DNA of 64,000 bases from positions 496,001-560,000 of the forward strand of contig NZ_FXWP01000009.1 of NCBI RefSeq assembly GCF_900184035.1, in the 5' to 3' direction. This document shows positions 9,825 to 21,305 of the stretch, in pieces. Origin of the DNA: Kosakonia pseudosacchari. GTDB taxonomy: Bacteria; Pseudomonadota; Gammaproteobacteria; Enterobacterales; Enterobacteriaceae. The notes under the pieces were generated by a model. It did not search any database, had not been told where the DNA came from, and saw only the letters and a program-made list of their open reading frames with translations. Each line of letters starts with the position of its first letter. Position 1 is the first letter of the stretch. Made by a program: the position numbers and the translations under genes.

Positions 9825-11327
9825 GTGTCAACTGCAAACAAACCAACGGAAAGCGTCAGTCTGAACGCTTTTAAACAACCGAAAGCGTTTTATCTGATCT
9901 TCTCTATCGAGTTATGGGAACGTTTTGGTTACTACGGCCTGCAAGGGATTATGGCTGTTTACCTGGTGAAACAACTGGGTATGTCAGAAGCGGACTCTAT
10001 TACACTGTTCTCCTCCTTCAGCGCACTGGTTTATGGCCTGGTTGCCATCGGTGGCTGGCTGGGTGACAAAGTGCTGGGCACCAAACGCGTGATTATGCTT
10101 GGCGCGATCGTGCTGGCCGTCGGTTATGCGCTGGTGGCGTGGTCCGGTCATGATGCTAGCATTGTATATATGGGCATGGCGGCCATCGCCGTGGGTAATG
10201 GTCTGTTTAAAGCCAACCCATCTTCCCTCCTCTCCACCTGCTATGCGAAAGACGACCCGCGTCTGGACGGTGCATTTACCATGTACTATATGTCCGTTAA
10301 CGTCGGTTCATTCTTCTCCATGCTGGCAACACCGTGGCTGGCCGCGAAATTCGGCTGGAGCACCGCGTTTGGCCTGAGCGTGGTGGGTCTGCTGATCACC
10401 ATCGTTAACTTCTCCTTCTGCAAACGTTGGGTGAAAAATCACGGTTCTAAACCGGATTTCGAACCGCTGCGCGTTGTCTATCTGCTGGCAACCATTGTCG
10501 GCATCGTGGCGCTGATCGCTGTCGCCACCTGGCTGCTGCACAACCAGGGCATTGCGCGTATGGTGCTGGGTGTTGTGGCGCTGGGTATTATCTGCATCTT
10601 CGCCAAAGAGACGTTCGCGCTGAAAGGTGCCGCTCGTCGTAAAATGATCGTTGCCTTCATTCTGATGGTACAAGCGATTGTTTTCTTCGTGCTCTACAGC
10701 CAGATGCCGACATCGCTGAACTTCTTTGCTATTCGTAACGTTGAGCACACGCTGTTTGGTATCGCTTTCGAACCTGAACAGTATCAGGCGCTGAACCCGT
10801 TTTGGATCATTATTGGTAGCCCGATTCTGGCCGCTATCTATAACAAAATGGGCGATACGCTGCCGATGCCGCATAAATTCGCCATCGGTATGGTGCTGTG
10901 CTCCGGCGCGTTCCTGGTGCTGCCACTGGGCACGAAATTCGCCTCTGAGGCGGGTATCGTTTCCGTAAGCTGGCTGATCGCAAGCTATGGCCTGCAAAGT
11001 ATCGGTGAACTGATGATCTCCGGTCTCGGTCTGGCGATGGTTGCGCAGCTGGTGCCGCAGCGTCTGATGGGCTTTATTATGGGAAGCTGGTTCCTGACCA
11101 CGGCTGGCGCGAACATTATCGCCGGCTATGTGGCTAATCAGATGGCTATCCCGGAAAACGTGACCGATCCGCTGATGTCACTGAACATCTACGGCTCCGT
11201 GTTCCTGCAAATTGGTATCGCGACTGCCGTTATCGCTTTGCTGATGATCGTCACCGCACCGAAGCTGAACCGCATGACGCTGAGCGAAGATACCACTCGC
11301 GAAACGTCGGAAACCGCTACGGCATAA
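9825..11327 (+). CDS. dtpA: DtpA (TppB), proton-dependent di-/tripeptide permease
   Basis: 500 residues, the same as E. coli DtpA. The start is GTG at 9825 after AAAGAGG; the product begins [20 protein letters not shown], matching the family. It is a POT/PTR transporter of the major facilitator fold with 12-14 helices; the [10 protein letters not shown] motif on helix 1 is the proton-coupling ExxERFxYY signature, and [10 protein letters not shown] and [12 protein letters not shown] are further POT motifs. It imports di- and tripeptides with protons across the inner membrane. Followed by a strong terminator. Confidence 0.97.
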   Translation: MSTANKPTESVSLNAFKQPKAFYLIFSIELWERFGYYGLQGIMAVYLVKQLGMSEADSITLFSSFSALVYGLVAIGGWLGDKVLGTKRVIMLGAIVLAVGYALVAWSGHDASIVYMGMAAIAVGNGLFKANPSSLLSTCYAKDDPRLDGAFTMYYMSVNVGSFFSMLATPWLAAKFGWSTAFGLSVVGLLITIVNFSFCKRWVKNHGSKPDFEPLRVVYLLATIVGIVALIAVATWLLHNQGIARMVLGVVALGIICIFAKETFALKGAARRKMIVAFILMVQAIVFFVLYSQMPTSLNFFAIRNVEHTLFGIAFEPEQYQALNPFWIIIGSPILAAIYNKMGDTLPMPHKFAIGMVLCSGAFLVLPLGTKFASEAGIVSVSWLIASYGLQSIGELMISGLGLAMVAQLVPQRLMGFIMGSWFLTTAGANIIAGYVANQMAIPENVTDPLMSLNIYGSVFLQIGIATAVIALLMIVTAPKLNRMTLSEDTTRETSETATA

Positions 11328-11352
11328 TCGCCGCGGGGAACTCGAATTATTC

Positions 11353-11384
11353 AGCCGCTAACGCCAGTTAGCGGCTTTTTTTTT
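11353..11384 (+). terminator. Rho-independent terminator of dtpA
   Basis: A 10-bp perfect stem (AGCCGCTAAC / GTTAGCGGCT), a four-base loop and a run of eight T residues, 26 bp after the dtpA stop. Confidence 0.93.
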
Positions 11385-11434
11385 ATTCCGCCGCGTAATA
11401 ACCTATGCCGGAAATCAGCCATAAGGAAAAGATA

Positions 11435-12040
11435 ATGAAACTGTTTTACAAGCCGGGCGCCTGCTCCCTCGCCTCACATATTGCTCTGCGTGAGACCGGA
11501 AAAGATGTGGATCTGGTAAGTGTTGATTTGATGAAAAAACGCCTGGAAAACGGCGATGACTTTTTCGCCATCAACCCGAAAGGACAAATCCCGGCGCTGC
11601 TGCTGAATGACAACACTCTGATTACTGAAGGTGTGGCGATTATGCAATACGTTGCTGACAGCGCGCCTGAGAGCCAGTTGCTGGCACCTGTTGGCACCCT
11701 GCCGCGTTACAAGACGCTGGAGTGGCTGAACTTTATCGCAACCGAGCTGCATAAAGGCTTCACCCCACTGTTTCGCCCGGATACACCGGAAGAGTACAAA
11801 CCCACTGTACGCGCTTTGCTTGAGAAAAAATTGCACTACGTAAATGAATCCCTGAGCAATAACGCGTGGATTAGCGGTGCGAACTTTACCATTGCCGACG
11901 GTTATCTGTTCACGGTGCTGCGCTGGGCGCGCGCGGTGAAATTGAATATGGAAGGTCTGTCGAATATTGACGCGTATATGGCGCGTATTGCCGCTCGCCC
12001 TGCGGTGGTGACTGCAATGGCAGCAGAAGGTATTCAGTAA
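11435..12040 (+). CDS. gstA: Glutathione S-transferase GstA
   Basis: 201 residues, identical in length to E. coli GST. The start at 11435 has AAGGAAAA upstream and gives [20 protein letters not shown]. The N-terminal thioredoxin-like domain has the beta-class Cys10 (PGACS) and the cis-Pro region GQIPALLL, followed by the [10 protein letters not shown] glutathione-site motif; the C-terminal helical domain contains [15 protein letters not shown]. It conjugates or binds glutathione in the cytoplasm. A monocistronic unit between two terminators. Confidence 0.96.
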   Translation: MKLFYKPGACSLASHIALRETGKDVDLVSVDLMKKRLENGDDFFAINPKGQIPALLLNDNTLITEGVAIMQYVADSAPESQLLAPVGTLPRYKTLEWLNFIATELHKGFTPLFRPDTPEEYKPTVRALLEKKLHYVNESLSNNAWISGANFTIADGYLFTVLRWARAVKLNMEGLSNIDAYMARIAARPAVVTAMAAEGIQ

Positions 12041-12082
12041 AATGTGATTGCCCGCGAAGGCTCTATTTAGCGGGCATGAATA

Positions 12083-12106
12083 AAGGCGGGGATCCCCGCC
12101 TTTTTT
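12083..12106. terminator. Bidirectional terminator between gstA and pdxY
   Basis: GGCGGGGATCCCCGCC is a perfect palindrome flanked by three A on the left and six T on the right. It serves gstA on the forward strand and probably pdxY, whose stop codon lies within the T run, on the reverse. Confidence 0.85.
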
Positions 12107-12965
12107 ACAGCAATGTGGCGCTAAAAAGATGCTCTGGTTGCGCAATTCTGTCCTGTGCCGCGACCACCTGCAGTTCATACTCCTGCAAATTTTTAGTCGC
12201 CAGCATGATTTCATACACCGCCGCCGTTACGTGCTCCAGCGCTTCACGCACGTTCGCACCCTGTAGCAATTTCACCAGTAACAACCCGCTGGTTACATCG
12301 CCCACACCGACAGGCTGGCGTGCGCCAAAATCCACCAGCGGACGGCTAATGTGCCAGGCTTCACTGGGCGTCACCAGCAACATTTCAAAGCGATCGGTGC
12401 TCAGTCCCGCGCGCGCCAGGTGTTTCACCAGCACGATTTGCGGCCCCTGCGCAATCAGCTCGCGTGCCGCAGCCACTGCGTCTTCCACCGTGTTAACCGC
12501 ATGCTCGCAAAGGATCTCCAGCTCAATCAGATTTGGCGCAATGATATCGCTGGCAGGCAAAGCGTGGCGGACATGAAACTCAGCAACCCCTGGCGCAACG
12601 ATGCAGCCTTTCTCCGGATGCCCCATTACCGGGTCGCAGAAAAATTTCGCCCGCGGGTTGGCCGCTTTCACCTGACCAACGATACCCAGAATATGCTCTC
12701 CCTGCTCTGCCGATCCCAGATAGCCGCTCAGCACCGCGTCACAGCGTTTCAGTTGGTCAATCGCCGCGATGCCCTGCACAATTTCGGTCAGATGAGCTGG
12801 CGGCATAACACTGCCGGTCCATTTGCCGTACTGGGTATGGTTAGAAAACTGCACCGTGTTCAGCGGCCAGACGTTAGCCCCCAGGCGGCGCATCGGGAAC
12901 TCGGCGGCACTGTTCCCCGCATGACCAAAGACCACATGCGACTGAATGGCGAGGATATTCTTCAT
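12105..12965 (-). CDS. pdxY: PdxY, pyridoxal kinase
   Basis: 286 residues (E. coli 287), starting [20 protein letters not shown]. It belongs to the ribokinase fold; the [11 protein letters not shown] motif near residue 220 supplies the catalytic Asp and anion hole, and FCDPVMG is a family motif. It phosphorylates pyridoxal to pyridoxal 5'-phosphate in the salvage pathway. Downstream of tyrS on the same strand; in E. coli tyrS and pdxY can be co-transcribed with pdxH further upstream. Confidence 0.96.
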   Translation of the reverse strand: MKNILAIQSHVVFGHAGNSAAEFPMRRLGANVWPLNTVQFSNHTQYGKWTGSVMPPAHLTEIVQGIAAIDQLKRCDAVLSGYLGSAEQGEHILGIVGQVKAANPRAKFFCDPVMGHPEKGCIVAPGVAEFHVRHALPASDIIAPNLIELEILCEHAVNTVEDAVAAARELIAQGPQIVLVKHLARAGLSTDRFEMLLVTPSEAWHISRPLVDFGARQPVGVGDVTSGLLLVKLLQGANVREALEHVTAAVYEIMLATKNLQEYELQVVAAQDRIAQPEHLFSATLL

Positions 12966-12999
12966 TGTTGGTAGCCTTGCAAGAATGGAGCAATAAAGA

Positions 13000-13025
13000 G
13001 AAGGGAGTGATTTCTCACTCCCTTC
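13000..13025 (-). terminator. Hairpin between tyrS and pdxY
   Basis: An 11-bp perfect inverted repeat (GAAGGGAGTGA with its complement) around a four-base loop, just after the tyrS stop on the reverse strand and followed there by a T-rich stretch (TCTTTATT). The T tract is imperfect, so partial read-through into pdxY is likely. Confidence 0.55.
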
Positions 13026-13038
13026 GGCAGGTCTGTTT

Positions 13039-14313
13039 TTATTTCCAGCAGATCAGGCAGTAGTTTTTCTTACCGCGGCGCAACAGCGTGTAGCGACCAA
13101 ACAGGCGGTCACCGTCAGTGAAGAAATACTCCGGATCGGATTGTTTTTCGCCGTTGATGGTCACAGCGTTAGACGCGATGGTTTTACGCGCCTGGCCGCG
13201 GGAAGGCTGCAGTTCAGAATCAACCAGCGCCTGCATCAGATCGGCGCCTTTTTCCATCTCAACCATTGGTACACCATCCTGCGCCAGCTGTTCGAAATCG
13301 GCTTCGCTCAGGTCACTCAGCGTACCGTTGAACAGACTTTCGGTGATGCGTTTCGCGGCGGTTAAGCCCTCTTCACCGTGTACCAGACGTGTTACCTGCT
13401 CAGCCAGCACATATTGCGCACGCGGCGCTTTACCGCTGTTTTTGTCTTCTTCTTCCAGCGCGTTAATTTCCGCGATATCCATAAAGGTGAAGAACTTCAG
13501 GAAGCGATAAACGTCCGCATCGGCGGTGTTGATCCAGAACTGATAGAACTTATACGGGCTGGTTTTCTTCGGATCCAGCCACACCGCGCCACCTTCGGTT
13601 TTACCAAATTTGGTGCCATCCGCTTTGGTGATCAGCGGAACGGTCAAACCAAAGACCTGGTTCTGGTGCAAACGGCGCGTCAGATCAATACCCGATGTGA
13701 TGTTGCCCCACTGGTCGGAACCACCAATTTGCAGCACGACATCATGCAGTTCGTTCAGGCAGGCAAAGTCGTAACCTTGCAGCAGGTTGTAGGAAAACTC
13801 GGTGAACGAGATACCGACATCATCGCGGTTCAGACGCTGCTTGACCGCTTCTTTGTTAATCATCTGGTTAACAGAGAAGTGTTTGCCGATGTCGCGCAGG
13901 AAGGTCAGCACGTTCATGCTGCCAAACCAGTCGTAATTATTTGCAGCGATAGCAGAGTTGTCGCCACAGTCGAAATCGAGGAACGGTGCGACCTGTTTAC
14001 GGATTTTATCCACCCACTCCTGCACGGTGTCTTCGGTGTTCAGTTTACGCTCAGTGGCTTTAAAGCTCGGATCGCCAATCAGACCGGTCGCGCCACCCAC
14101 CAGCGCCACTGGCTTGTGGCCAGCCTGCTGGAAGCGTTTCAGGCATAACAATGGAACCAGATGCCCCAAATGCAAGCTGTCAGCGGTGGGATCGAAGCCG
14201 CAATAGAGCGCGATCGGGCCCTGCGCCAGTCGCTCTGCTAACGCTTCCTCATCTGTCACCTGAGCCACGAGGCCCCGCTCTTGCAATTGTTTAATCAAGT
14301 TACTGCTTGCCAT
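13039..14313 (-). CDS. tyrS: Tyrosyl-tRNA synthetase
   Basis: 424 residues from ATG 14313, which has GGAG upstream and gives [20 protein letters not shown] as in E. coli; the longer in-frame start at 14343 is not needed. Class I synthetase with the HIGH-type motif HLGH (about residues 45-48) and the KMSKS-type KFGKT near 235; a C-terminal S4 RNA-binding domain spans about 355-424. It charges tRNA-Tyr. Nearly identical to E. coli TyrS. Confidence 0.98.
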   Translation of the reverse strand: MASSNLIKQLQERGLVAQVTDEEALAERLAQGPIALYCGFDPTADSLHLGHLVPLLCLKRFQQAGHKPVALVGGATGLIGDPSFKATERKLNTEDTVQEWVDKIRKQVAPFLDFDCGDNSAIAANNYDWFGSMNVLTFLRDIGKHFSVNQMINKEAVKQRLNRDDVGISFTEFSYNLLQGYDFACLNELHDVVLQIGGSDQWGNITSGIDLTRRLHQNQVFGLTVPLITKADGTKFGKTEGGAVWLDPKKTSPYKFYQFWINTADADVYRFLKFFTFMDIAEINALEEEDKNSGKAPRAQYVLAEQVTRLVHGEEGLTAAKRITESLFNGTLSDLSEADFEQLAQDGVPMVEMEKGADLMQALVDSELQPSRGQARKTIASNAVTINGEKQSDPEYFFTDGDRLFGRYTLLRRGKKNYCLICWK

Positions 14314-14455
14314 CAAAATCTCCATGTATAAAACGGACTGCACCTTTGCCGGTACACGACTTTTCGCCAGATGCGAAAGGATACTTCATGGGGGGCAGAT
14401 AGAATAAAGCGCCGGAACACGGAGTGCCAGCGCTTATAGCAACATTTTTCAGGGA

Positions 14456-15112
14456 TTATGGCGCGAGGCGATCAATTTTCCACGCAGCGTTCTCGCGCTG
14501 GTATAAAAAACGGTCATGCAGGCGATTGGCACCGCCTTGCCAGAACTCCATTTGTTCGATACTGACACGAAAACCGCCCCAGAAGCTGGGTAAGGGGATT
14601 TCGCCCTGCTGGAATTTTTGCTTCAGTTCAAGGAACTTGCTTTCCAGAACACCGCGCGCGGAGATGCGGCTCGATTGTTTTGACACCCAGGCGCCGATTT
14701 GGCTGTCTCGCGGGCGGCTGTGGAAATACTTCACCACTTCCAGCGTTGAAAGCCGTTCAGCTTTACCAGTGACCATCACTTGCCGTTCCAGCATATGCCA
14801 TGGGAACAGCAGGCTGACAGCAGGGTTGTTTTCAATGTGATGCGCCTTACGGCTGCCAAGGTTGGTATAAAAAACCAGCCCTTTTTCATCGTAATGTTTA
14901 AGCAACACGATGCGCTGATAGGGCTGACCATTCTCATCGACCGTCGCCACGACCATTGCAGTCGGGTCAACGAGTTGGGCTTCACAGGCCTGCCCCAGCC
15001 AGCGTTCAAATAATGCCAACGGCTCGGCGGGAAGGTCGCCGCGACGCAGACCACCTTTGGTGTATTCACGGCGCAGATGCGCGATTTGCTGCAATTGATC
15101 GTTATCAGACAT
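14456..15112 (-). CDS. pdxH: Pyridoxamine/pyridoxine 5'-phosphate oxidase
   Basis: 218 residues from ATG 15112, matching E. coli PdxH in length and N-terminus ([20 protein letters not shown]). FMN-binding split-barrel fold; conserved stretches are [28 protein letters not shown] and SFWGGFRVS. It oxidises PNP and PMP to pyridoxal 5'-phosphate, the last step of vitamin B6 synthesis. Together with pdxY it makes this a B6 neighbourhood. Confidence 0.97.
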   Translation of the reverse strand: MSDNDQLQQIAHLRREYTKGGLRRGDLPAEPLALFERWLGQACEAQLVDPTAMVVATVDENGQPYQRIVLLKHYDEKGLVFYTNLGSRKAHHIENNPAVSLLFPWHMLERQVMVTGKAERLSTLEVVKYFHSRPRDSQIGAWVSKQSSRISARGVLESKFLELKQKFQQGEIPLPSFWGGFRVSIEQMEFWQGGANRLHDRFLYQRENAAWKIDRLAP

Positions 15113-15168
15113 GGCGTTAGCGAAAGTAATCATCAGGTGGGGCTATTATGCGCCCCCCTGTAAAAATC

Positions 15169-15489
15169 TCAACGCCGCGGAATAAGCTGGCAATTATTCA
15201 GTACGATGCGATCGCGCTTGTAGACGGTCGCGCTCTCACCCTTCGACCAGAAAACATAGACACCGTCCGTGTAGCGTGCGCCAGAGGCTGAAAGCCCTTG
15301 CTGTAAGGTCAGCAATTTATCATCCCAGACAAAACTCGCCTGCTGACGGGTGTTGTTTATTTTCACGGTGAGCGGTTTTTCGTCGCACTGGTAAACCAGC
15401 GTATCGGTATGCATGCGTTCTACAAACTGATTGTAATAGCTGCATCCGGCAAGCAGTGCGGGCAGACAGGCAATGAGTATTTTTTTCAT
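15169..15489 (-). CDS. mliC: MliC, membrane-bound inhibitor of C-type lysozyme
   Basis: 106 residues with a lipoprotein signal peptide ending LLAGC at Cys15-16, so it is probably anchored in the outer membrane. The mature part has a C-terminal [14 protein letters not shown] segment and two further Cys residues, fitting the MliC/PliC beta-barrel (E. coli YdhA is 109 residues). These proteins insert a conserved Ser/Lys loop into host lysozyme's active site. Located downstream of anmK on the same strand as in E. coli. Confidence 0.92.
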   Translation of the reverse strand: MKKILIACLPALLAGCSYYNQFVERMHTDTLVYQCDEKPLTVKINNTRQQASFVWDDKLLTLQQGLSASGARYTDGVYVFWSKGESATVYKRDRIVLNNCQLIPRR

Positions 15490-15517
15490 AAAGTAGTCCC
15501 GGGACAGTCCTGGTCAC

Positions 15518-15536
15518 GGAGGGCGAAACGCCCTCC
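15518..15536 (-). terminator. Strong hairpin between anmK and mliC
   Basis: An 8-bp perfect stem (GGAGGGCG / CGCCCTCC) with a three-base loop. No T run follows on the reverse strand, so it may attenuate or stabilise the transcript rather than terminate it. Confidence 0.4.
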
Positions 15537-15581
15537 CTAAGCCCGGTCAGTCTAGCCCGGTGCAACTAAAGTGAAATGCGG

Positions 15582-16706
15582 TTAACTCTGATTCTGCCGC
15601 GGATTAGCAGGGTAAATCGCGCCGAGCACCGAGGCCGCGGACGCACCAGTAACGGATGGCAGATTGCCAGGCAATCCGGCCAGGGTACGCCATGCCAGCC
15701 AGGCAAACGCCAGCGCTTCCATATCGTCGCCGCTGATTCCGGCTTCATCCGTGGTAGTGACTTCTGTACCTGGCAGAAGCCCTGCAAGACGAGCCATGAC
15801 CAACGGATTGCGACACCCACCGCCGCAGACTAGCAGGCGTTCGCAACCGCCACTGAGCAGCACCTGCTCGGATATTGTCACCGCCGTCAATTCAGCCAGC
15901 GTCGCCTGCACATCGCAGGCGCTTAAGCCCGGGAAGTGCGCGAGGTGGCGTTCCAGCCAGCTGTAATTAAAGTATTCTCGACCGGTGCTTTTCGGCGCAG
16001 GCGTGGCAAAGTAGCCATCGCTTAGCATGTTTTGCAGTAGCGGCAGCACCACTTTGCCTTCACTCGCCCACTGCGCATCTTTATCGTAAGGTTTGCCTTT
16101 TTGCCGCCAAATCCACGCGTCCATAAGCATATTGCCCGGCCCGGTGTCATAACCTCTGATCGGCTGGCCGGGGATGAGAAGTGATAAATTGGCGATGCCA
16201 CCAATGTTAAGCACCATGCGCCGTTCTACCGGATGCGCCAGCAGTGCATGGTGAAAGGCCGGTACCAGCGGCGCGCCCTGCCCGCCAAGCGCGATATCAC
16301 GGCGGCGAAAGTCACCGACCACCGTCACACCCGTACGCGCCGCGATGTGGTTATTATCACCAATCTGTAGCGTATGCGGCGCAATGCCCGTCGGCTCATG
16401 CCAGACGGTTTGCCCGTGACAACCAATCGCAACGATATCCTCCGGGTGGAGTTGCTCCCGGTCCATCAACGCCAGTACCGCGTCGGCGAACAACTTGCCC
16501 AGTTGAGTATCCAGCCGCCCCAGTTGTGAGAGGGTGAGTTGCTGCCCCTGACAAATGCCAAGAATCGCCTCTTTTAACGGCAGCGGAATGGGAAACGTCA
16601 GGCTCGCTTGCTGCGCGACCATGGTTTCATCGATGGCGGCCAGCACCACATCAATCCCATCCAGACTTGTTCCAGACATCACCCCAATGTAGCGACCCGA
16701 TTTCAT
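15582..16706 (-). CDS. anmK: Anhydro-N-acetylmuramic acid kinase
   Basis: 374 residues (E. coli 369) from ATG 16706, preceded by AAGGAAGG and beginning [20 protein letters not shown], the family signature. Upstream in-frame starts would add over 100 unrelated residues. It has an actin/hexokinase-type ATP-binding fold; [12 protein letters not shown] is the nucleotide-phosphate motif and [12 protein letters not shown] is conserved. AnmK converts anhMurNAc to MurNAc-6-phosphate in cell-wall recycling. Confidence 0.96.
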   Translation of the reverse strand: MKSGRYIGVMSGTSLDGIDVVLAAIDETMVAQQASLTFPIPLPLKEAILGICQGQQLTLSQLGRLDTQLGKLFADAVLALMDREQLHPEDIVAIGCHGQTVWHEPTGIAPHTLQIGDNNHIAARTGVTVVGDFRRRDIALGGQGAPLVPAFHHALLAHPVERRMVLNIGGIANLSLLIPGQPIRGYDTGPGNMLMDAWIWRQKGKPYDKDAQWASEGKVVLPLLQNMLSDGYFATPAPKSTGREYFNYSWLERHLAHFPGLSACDVQATLAELTAVTISEQVLLSGGCERLLVCGGGCRNPLVMARLAGLLPGTEVTTTDEAGISGDDMEALAFAWLAWRTLAGLPGNLPSVTGASAASVLGAIYPANPRQNQS

Positions 16707-16845
16707 ACGCCTTCCTTTAATGCATGACCGAAGGCCACCACTCCACCATAAAGCAGGGGTTAACGCCATCGGCTGCAAACACTTTTTAACAATCGGCTGG
16801 ATTTTCGTTAAGTGAAATTGCGCCGGGCTGCGCTTATAATCGCTT

Positions 16846-16880
16846 CGTTTAAATCTGGTTAAGCTCGCGTTGATTATTAT
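16846..16880 (+). promoter_or_regulatory. PhoP box and -10 element of slyB
   Basis: Direct repeats CGTTTA and GGTTAA are separated by 5 bp (16846-16862), then exactly 12 bp later comes a TATTAT -10 element at 16875-16880. This is the spacing of PhoP-activated promoters, and slyB is a known PhoPQ target in E. coli and Salmonella. The second half-site departs from consensus at one or two bases. Confidence 0.75.
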
Positions 16881-16989
16881 TTTCGCCGGGATTTGGCAGA
16901 AGATATGACCTGGTATTGCTAAAATGCCATATAATTTAACCATGTCGGATGCCCGCAAGGGCGTTTCATGGTGAACAGGAGATTCATAA

Positions 16990-17457
16990 ATGATGTTACG
17001 TGCACTGGCAGTTTCGCTGATTGGTTTTACTTTGGCTGGCTGCGTGAATAACGACACGCTTTCCGGTGATGTCTACTCTGCATCCGAAGCTAAACAGGTG
17101 CAGAATGTCACTTACGGCACCATTGTTAACGTCCGTCCGGTACAGATTCAGGGCGGTGATGATAACAATGTCATCGGCGCGCTTGGCGGTGCAGTGCTGG
17201 GTGGTTTCCTTGGCAATACGGTTGGTGGCGGCACAGGACGTTCTCTGGCCACAGCAGCAGGCGCGGTAGCCGGCGGCGTCGCAGGACAATCCGTCCAGGG
17301 TTCACTGAATAAAACGCAGGGTGTTGAGCTGGAAATTCGTAAAGATGATGGCAACACCATTATGGTCGTACAGAAACAGGGCAGCACCCGTTTTTCCGCA
17401 GGCCAGCGCGTCGTGATGGCAAGCAACGGTCGTCAGATTACCGTTTCCCCGCGTTAA
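16990..17457 (+). CDS. slyB: SlyB, outer-membrane lipoprotein
   Basis: 155 residues as in E. coli, with a lipoprotein signal ending TLAGC (Cys18). The mature protein contains [20 protein letters not shown] and a glycine-zipper segment (about residues 60-95, [19 protein letters not shown]) that can insert into membranes. It is part of the PhoPQ regulon and helps stabilise the outer membrane under stress. The ATG is preceded by AGGAG. Confidence 0.97.
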   Translation: MMLRALAVSLIGFTLAGCVNNDTLSGDVYSASEAKQVQNVTYGTIVNVRPVQIQGGDDNNVIGALGGAVLGGFLGNTVGGGTGRSLATAAGAVAGGVAGQSVQGSLNKTQGVELEIRKDDGNTIMVVQKQGSTRFSAGQRVVMASNGRQITVSPR

Positions 17458-17521
17458 TTCCCGTCTCAGGTGGTCACGCCAGTGGCCGCCCTTTCATATT
17501 GCCGATACAGAATGTTGATGT

Positions 17522-17548
17522 AAAAAAGCCTTGCGGATGCAAGGCTTT
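17522..17548 (-). terminator. Rho-independent terminator of slyA
   Basis: AGCCTTGC / GCAAGGCT stem with a four-base loop; the A run on its left is a T run on the reverse strand, so it terminates slyA. Weaker forward activity for slyB is possible. Confidence 0.85.
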
Positions 17549-17553
17549 GCTGG

Positions 17554-17994
17554 TCAGTCTCGCGACTGAAGCTCACTGATGTTTTGTTCCAGCCGGGCAA
17601 TCATTTTAATTAACAGATCGAGTTCTTCCGCAGAGATCCCGGAAAGTATTTCCCCCCGGGTTTTACGAATAACCGTCTCCATCTCTTCAATGATTGGGTC
17701 CGCTTTTTCTGTCAATTTGATCCGCTTTGCCCGGCGATCGTTGGCGCAGGTCTGGCGAGAAATAAGGCCTTTCTCTTCCAGTTGATCCAGCGTACGCACC
17801 AGCGAAGGCTGCTCAATGCCAATCGCTTTTGCCAGTTGAATTTGCGACTGATCGGGCGGCAGCTGATGAATATTATGCAGCGTTACCCAGTGAGTCTGCG
17901 TTAATTCCAGAGGTTTCAGGCGATGGTCAATCAAAGCGCGCCAGACGCGCACTAAGCGTGCCAGATCAGAACCTAATGGCGATTCCAATTTCAT
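17554..17994 (-). CDS. slyA: SlyA, MarR-family transcription regulator
   Basis: 146 residues (E. coli 144), starting [20 protein letters not shown]. It has a MarR winged helix-turn-helix at about residues 50-95 ([20 protein letters not shown]) flanked by dimerisation helices. SlyA counteracts H-NS and regulates envelope and virulence genes. It is divergent from ydhIJK, with a SlyA palindrome just upstream of its start that suggests autoregulation. Confidence 0.97.
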   Translation of the reverse strand: MKLESPLGSDLARLVRVWRALIDHRLKPLELTQTHWVTLHNIHQLPPDQSQIQLAKAIGIEQPSLVRTLDQLEEKGLISRQTCANDRRAKRIKLTEKADPIIEEMETVIRKTRGEILSGISAEELDLLIKMIARLEQNISELQSRD

Positions 17995-18004
17995 CTCCTT
18001 ATAA

Positions 18005-18016
18005 TTAGCTTGCTAA
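18005..18016. promoter_or_regulatory. SlyA operator
   Basis: TTAGCTTGCTAA is the complement of the reported SlyA consensus TTAGCAAGCTAA. It lies 10 bp upstream of the slyA start codon, in the slyA-ydhI divergent region. Confidence 0.82.
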
Positions 18017-18193
18017 GTTATTATACTCATTTTAGAATAGTTTGCAGTATTTATATTGGTAAAACAAATGTATTGCGGTTCTCGCCGGGGCTTACGCTGA
18101 GATTCCACCTGCCTTAGCAACACGCAGTGGTTGGTACTTATCTAATGATAAGCACCAATCTGGCGATCCGTTAGGTTGTACAGGACGCAAAAT

Positions 18194-18430
18194 GTGAAGT
18201 TGAACTCAAGTTTCCCGAACTTACCTCTGCAAGACCTGATTTTTGGCGCATCGGTCTATTTCCCTCCCGTATTTAAAGTGGTCATGCTGGGCTTTCTGTT
18301 CTGGCTTATTGCTCACCGCCTGTTACGCGGGTGGATTTATGCCGGTGATATCTGGCATCCCATCCTGATGGATCTCTCCTTGTTTGTTATTGCGCTGAGC
18401 CTCGCCCTCGGCTTGCTAATTGTGTGGTAA
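18194..18430 (+). CDS. ydhI: YdhI, DUF1656 small membrane protein
   Basis: 78 residues, the E. coli length, from a GTG start at 18194 with AGGA 8 bp upstream; a TTG six codons earlier is also in frame but has a poorer site. The sequence [20 protein letters not shown] and [16 protein letters not shown] is characteristic. Two membrane segments. It belongs to a conserved trio with a membrane-fusion protein and a FUSC transporter (compare AaeXAB). SlyA control is likely given the adjacent operator. Confidence 0.92.
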   Translation: MKLNSSFPNLPLQDLIFGASVYFPPVFKVVMLGFLFWLIAHRLLRGWIYAGDIWHPILMDLSLFVIALSLALGLLIVW

Positions 18431-18432
18431 TT

Positions 18433-19293
18433 ATGCGCCTGAAATCCCTGAAATATTTCTCCACGCTCCTGGTACTGGCCGTGGCGATTGTCGCGGCCTG
18501 GTGGATGTGGAACTTTTATATGCAGTCCCCCTGGACGCGTGACGGAAAAATCCGCGCTGAGCAGGTCAGTATTACGCCGCAGGTCTCAGGCAGCATCACC
18601 GAACTGAAAGTGAAAGATAACCAGTTGGTTAAAGCAGGCGACTTGCTATTTCGTATCGACGAGACGCCTTACCACATTGCCGTACTGAACGCCGAGGCCC
18701 AGTTGGCGCGCACGGAGACCGATCTGGCGAAAGCGAATAATGAAGCCAATCGCCGTCGCCATCTCTCACAAAACTACATCTCCGCAGAAGATCTCGATAC
18801 TGCCAATATTAGTGTGAAAGCCGCTCAGGCAAGTGTTGCGGCAGCGCAGGCGCAACTTGCGCAGGCACAATGGCAATTAACGCAAACGCAGGTTAAGGCA
18901 CCGGTGGACGGTTGGGTCACCAACCTCTCCGCCCGCATCGGGAATTACGCCACCGCCGGGCAACCGGTTTTCGCGCTGGTAGACAGCCATTCGTTTTATG
19001 TGATGGGTTACTTCGAAGAGACCAAATTGCGTCATATCCATGAAGGGGCGACAGCGAAAATCGTGCTTTATAGCGGAGATGTTACGTTACAGGGTCACGT
19101 TTCCAGCATTGGCCGCGCGATTTATGATCAAAGCGTTGAGACTGACAGCGGCCTGGTTGCCGATATCAAACCGAACGTGCCGTGGGTACGACTGGCGCAG
19201 CGTGTGCCGGTGCGTATTCAGTTTGATAACCTGCCCGCCGGGCTGACGCTGGTTTCTGGCACCACGTGCACCGTGGCGATTGGTAGCCAGTAA
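18433..19293 (+). CDS. ydhJ: YdhJ, HlyD/EmrA-type membrane-fusion protein
   Basis: 286 residues from ATG 18433, 2 bp after the ydhI stop. It has one N-terminal membrane anchor (residues about 8-27), then the biotinyl-lipoyl-like half-motif [20 protein letters not shown], a coiled-coil hairpin (about 85-140), and the second half [20 protein letters not shown]. This is the periplasmic adaptor of a probable efflux system with YdhK. AaeA-like; substrate unknown. Confidence 0.93.
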   Translation: MRLKSLKYFSTLLVLAVAIVAAWWMWNFYMQSPWTRDGKIRAEQVSITPQVSGSITELKVKDNQLVKAGDLLFRIDETPYHIAVLNAEAQLARTETDLAKANNEANRRRHLSQNYISAEDLDTANISVKAAQASVAAAQAQLAQAQWQLTQTQVKAPVDGWVTNLSARIGNYATAGQPVFALVDSHSFYVMGYFEETKLRHIHEGATAKIVLYSGDVTLQGHVSSIGRAIYDQSVETDSGLVADIKPNVPWVRLAQRVPVRIQFDNLPAGLTLVSGTTCTVAIGSQ

Positions 19294-21305
19294 TGAAATC
19301 GCCGGTCTGGCTCTGGCAAAATCTGCCCTGGGTGAAAGCCACTACCGGGCAGTGGCGCTATGCGCTGCGCAACGGCATCGCGATGTGTCTGGCGCTTACG
19401 GTGGCTTATTATCTCGACCTCGATGAACCTTACTGGGCCATGACATCCACAGCCGTTGTCAGCTTCCCCACCGTCGGCGGCGTGATCAGTAAAAGCCTTG
19501 GACGTATCGCCGGCAGCCTGCTTGGAGCCAGCGCGGCGCTGATCATTGCCGGGCAGACGCTCAACGACCCATGGCTATTTTTGTTCGCCATGGCCGCCTG
19601 GATTGGCTTTTGTACCTGGGCTTGCGCGCAGTTCACCAACAACGTCGCCTATGCCTTTCAACTGGCGGGTTATACCGCCGCGATTATCGCTTTCGCAATG
19701 GTCGATGTGACCGATATTACTGAGCTGTGGGACATTGCTCAGGCGCGCGTGTGCGAAGTGATTCTGGGAATTTTGTGCGGCGGCATGATGATGATGATCC
19801 TGCCCGGCAACGCGGACGGTACAACCCTGCTGTCTGCATTGAAAAAAATGCATGCACGTTTGCTGGAACATGCTAGCCTGCTGTGGCAGCCAGAAACCAC
19901 CGATGCTATCCGCACCGCCCATGAGAGCGTTATCGGCCAGATCCTCACCACCAATTTACTGCGGATTCAGGCGTTCTGGAGCCATTACCGCTTTCGGCGA
20001 CAAAACAGTTTGCTTACCTGGTTACTGCACCAACAGTTGCGCATGACCAGTGTGATCTCCAGCCTGCGCAGAATGCTGCTGAACTGGCCCGACGCGCCGG
20101 AAAATTTGCGCCCGGTTCTCGAGCAACTGCTCTCCGAGCTTGCTCACCCACGCACGGATGCCCTCACCGTCGCACGTCTTATCGCCCCGCTCGTACCCGG
20201 GATAAGGGACGATTACCGGCACCACGCATTCTGGCAGCGCTTGCGCTACTTTTGCCGTTTATACCTCACCAGTAGCCGCTGGCTGGCACGTGTGGAGAAT
20301 GCTTCGCCGGTCAGCAGTTACACACCACCGCGAAGCCCCGGTTTGATGCGTGATACAGATAATGCCGAAGCGCTGTGGAGCGGCATTCGCACTTTTTGTG
20401 CGCTGAGTCTGGTCGGCGCATGGAGCATCAATACGCAGTGGGAATCGGGCTCAGCGGCACTGACGCTGGCGGCGATCAGCTGTGTGCTCTACTCCGTCTC
20501 GCCCGCGCCGTTTAACTCCCTGGCGCTGTTACTGCGCACCTTGATCTTGCTGTCGCTGTTCAGCTTTATGGTGAAATTCGGCCTGATGGTGCAAATCAGC
20601 GAGCTGACGGTGTTTCTGCTGTTTCTTTTCCCGCTGTTAACCACCCTGCAATTGTTGAAACTGCAAATGCCAAAACTGGCCGGGTTGTGGGGGCAATTGA
20701 TTGTTTTTATGGGGTCGTTTATCGCAGTGACCAATCCACCCGTTTATGACTTTGCGAACTTCTTAAACGATAACCTGGCGAAGATCTCAGGTGTCGCGCT
20801 GGCGTGGCTTGCGTTCGCCGTGTTGCGTCCGGGTTCAGATGCCCGTAAAAGTCGGCGTCATATTCGCACGCTGCGCCGCAGCTTTGTCGATCAACTGAGC
20901 CGTATGCCGCAACTGAGTGAGCATGAGTTTGAATCGGTGGTTTATCACCACATTAGCCAGTTAAGTCATAGCCAGGATGCGCAAGCCCGGCGCTGGCTGC
21001 TGCGCTGGGGCGTTGTGTTGTTGAATTGCTCGCATGTGGTCTGGCAGCTACGCGGTTGGGAAATCCGCTCGGATCCGCTCAGCAAAGTCCGCGAATTGTG
21101 CATTGTGCTATTGCGCGATGTGATGAGTGAGCGTGGCGTCCAGCAACGAACGCTTTCTGCCACGCTGGCCGAGCTACAGCGGATTAGCGCGGTGCTGGGT
21201 AAACATCACCAGCCTGCCGCGCGAGAACTGGCCTCGGTTATCTGGCGCTTATATTGCGCGCTTTCGCAGCTGGAGCAAGCCCCGGCAGCCGGGACGCTTA
21301 CTTGA
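19293..21305 (+). CDS. ydhK: YdhK, FUSC/AaeB-family efflux transporter
   Basis: 670 residues, as in E. coli. The ATG overlaps the ydhJ stop by one base. Two sets of membrane helices (about residues 20-170 and 355-510) each precede a cytoplasmic helical domain, the layout of aromatic-acid exporter AaeB. It probably exports a small acid together with YdhJ. Its last 8 bp overlap the end of the convergent sodC gene. Confidence 0.94.
   Translation: MKSPVWLWQNLPWVKATTGQWRYALRNGIAMCLALTVAYYLDLDEPYWAMTSTAVVSFPTVGGVISKSLGRIAGSLLGASAALIIAGQTLNDPWLFLFAMAAWIGFCTWACAQFTNNVAYAFQLAGYTAAIIAFAMVDVTDITELWDIAQARVCEVILGILCGGMMMMILPGNADGTTLLSALKKMHARLLEHASLLWQPETTDAIRTAHESVIGQILTTNLLRIQAFWSHYRFRRQNSLLTWLLHQQLRMTSVISSLRRMLLNWPDAPENLRPVLEQLLSELAHPRTDALTVARLIAPLVPGIRDDYRHHAFWQRLRYFCRLYLTSSRWLARVENASPVSSYTPPRSPGLMRDTDNAEALWSGIRTFCALSLVGAWSINTQWESGSAALTLAAISCVLYSVSPAPFNSLALLLRTLILLSLFSFMVKFGLMVQISELTVFLLFLFPLLTTLQLLKLQMPKLAGLWGQLIVFMGSFIAVTNPPVYDFANFLNDNLAKISGVALAWLAFAVLRPGSDARKSRRHIRTLRRSFVDQLSRMPQLSEHEFESVVYHHISQLSHSQDAQARRWLLRWGVVLLNCSHVVWQLRGWEIRSDPLSKVRELCIVLLRDVMSERGVQQRTLSATLAELQRISAVLGKHHQPAARELASVIWRLYCALSQLEQAPAAGTLT

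Noticed and set aside
13378..14148. Forward frame of 256 codons inside tyrS
   Set aside because: Antisense shadow of tyrS; no start signals or similarity.
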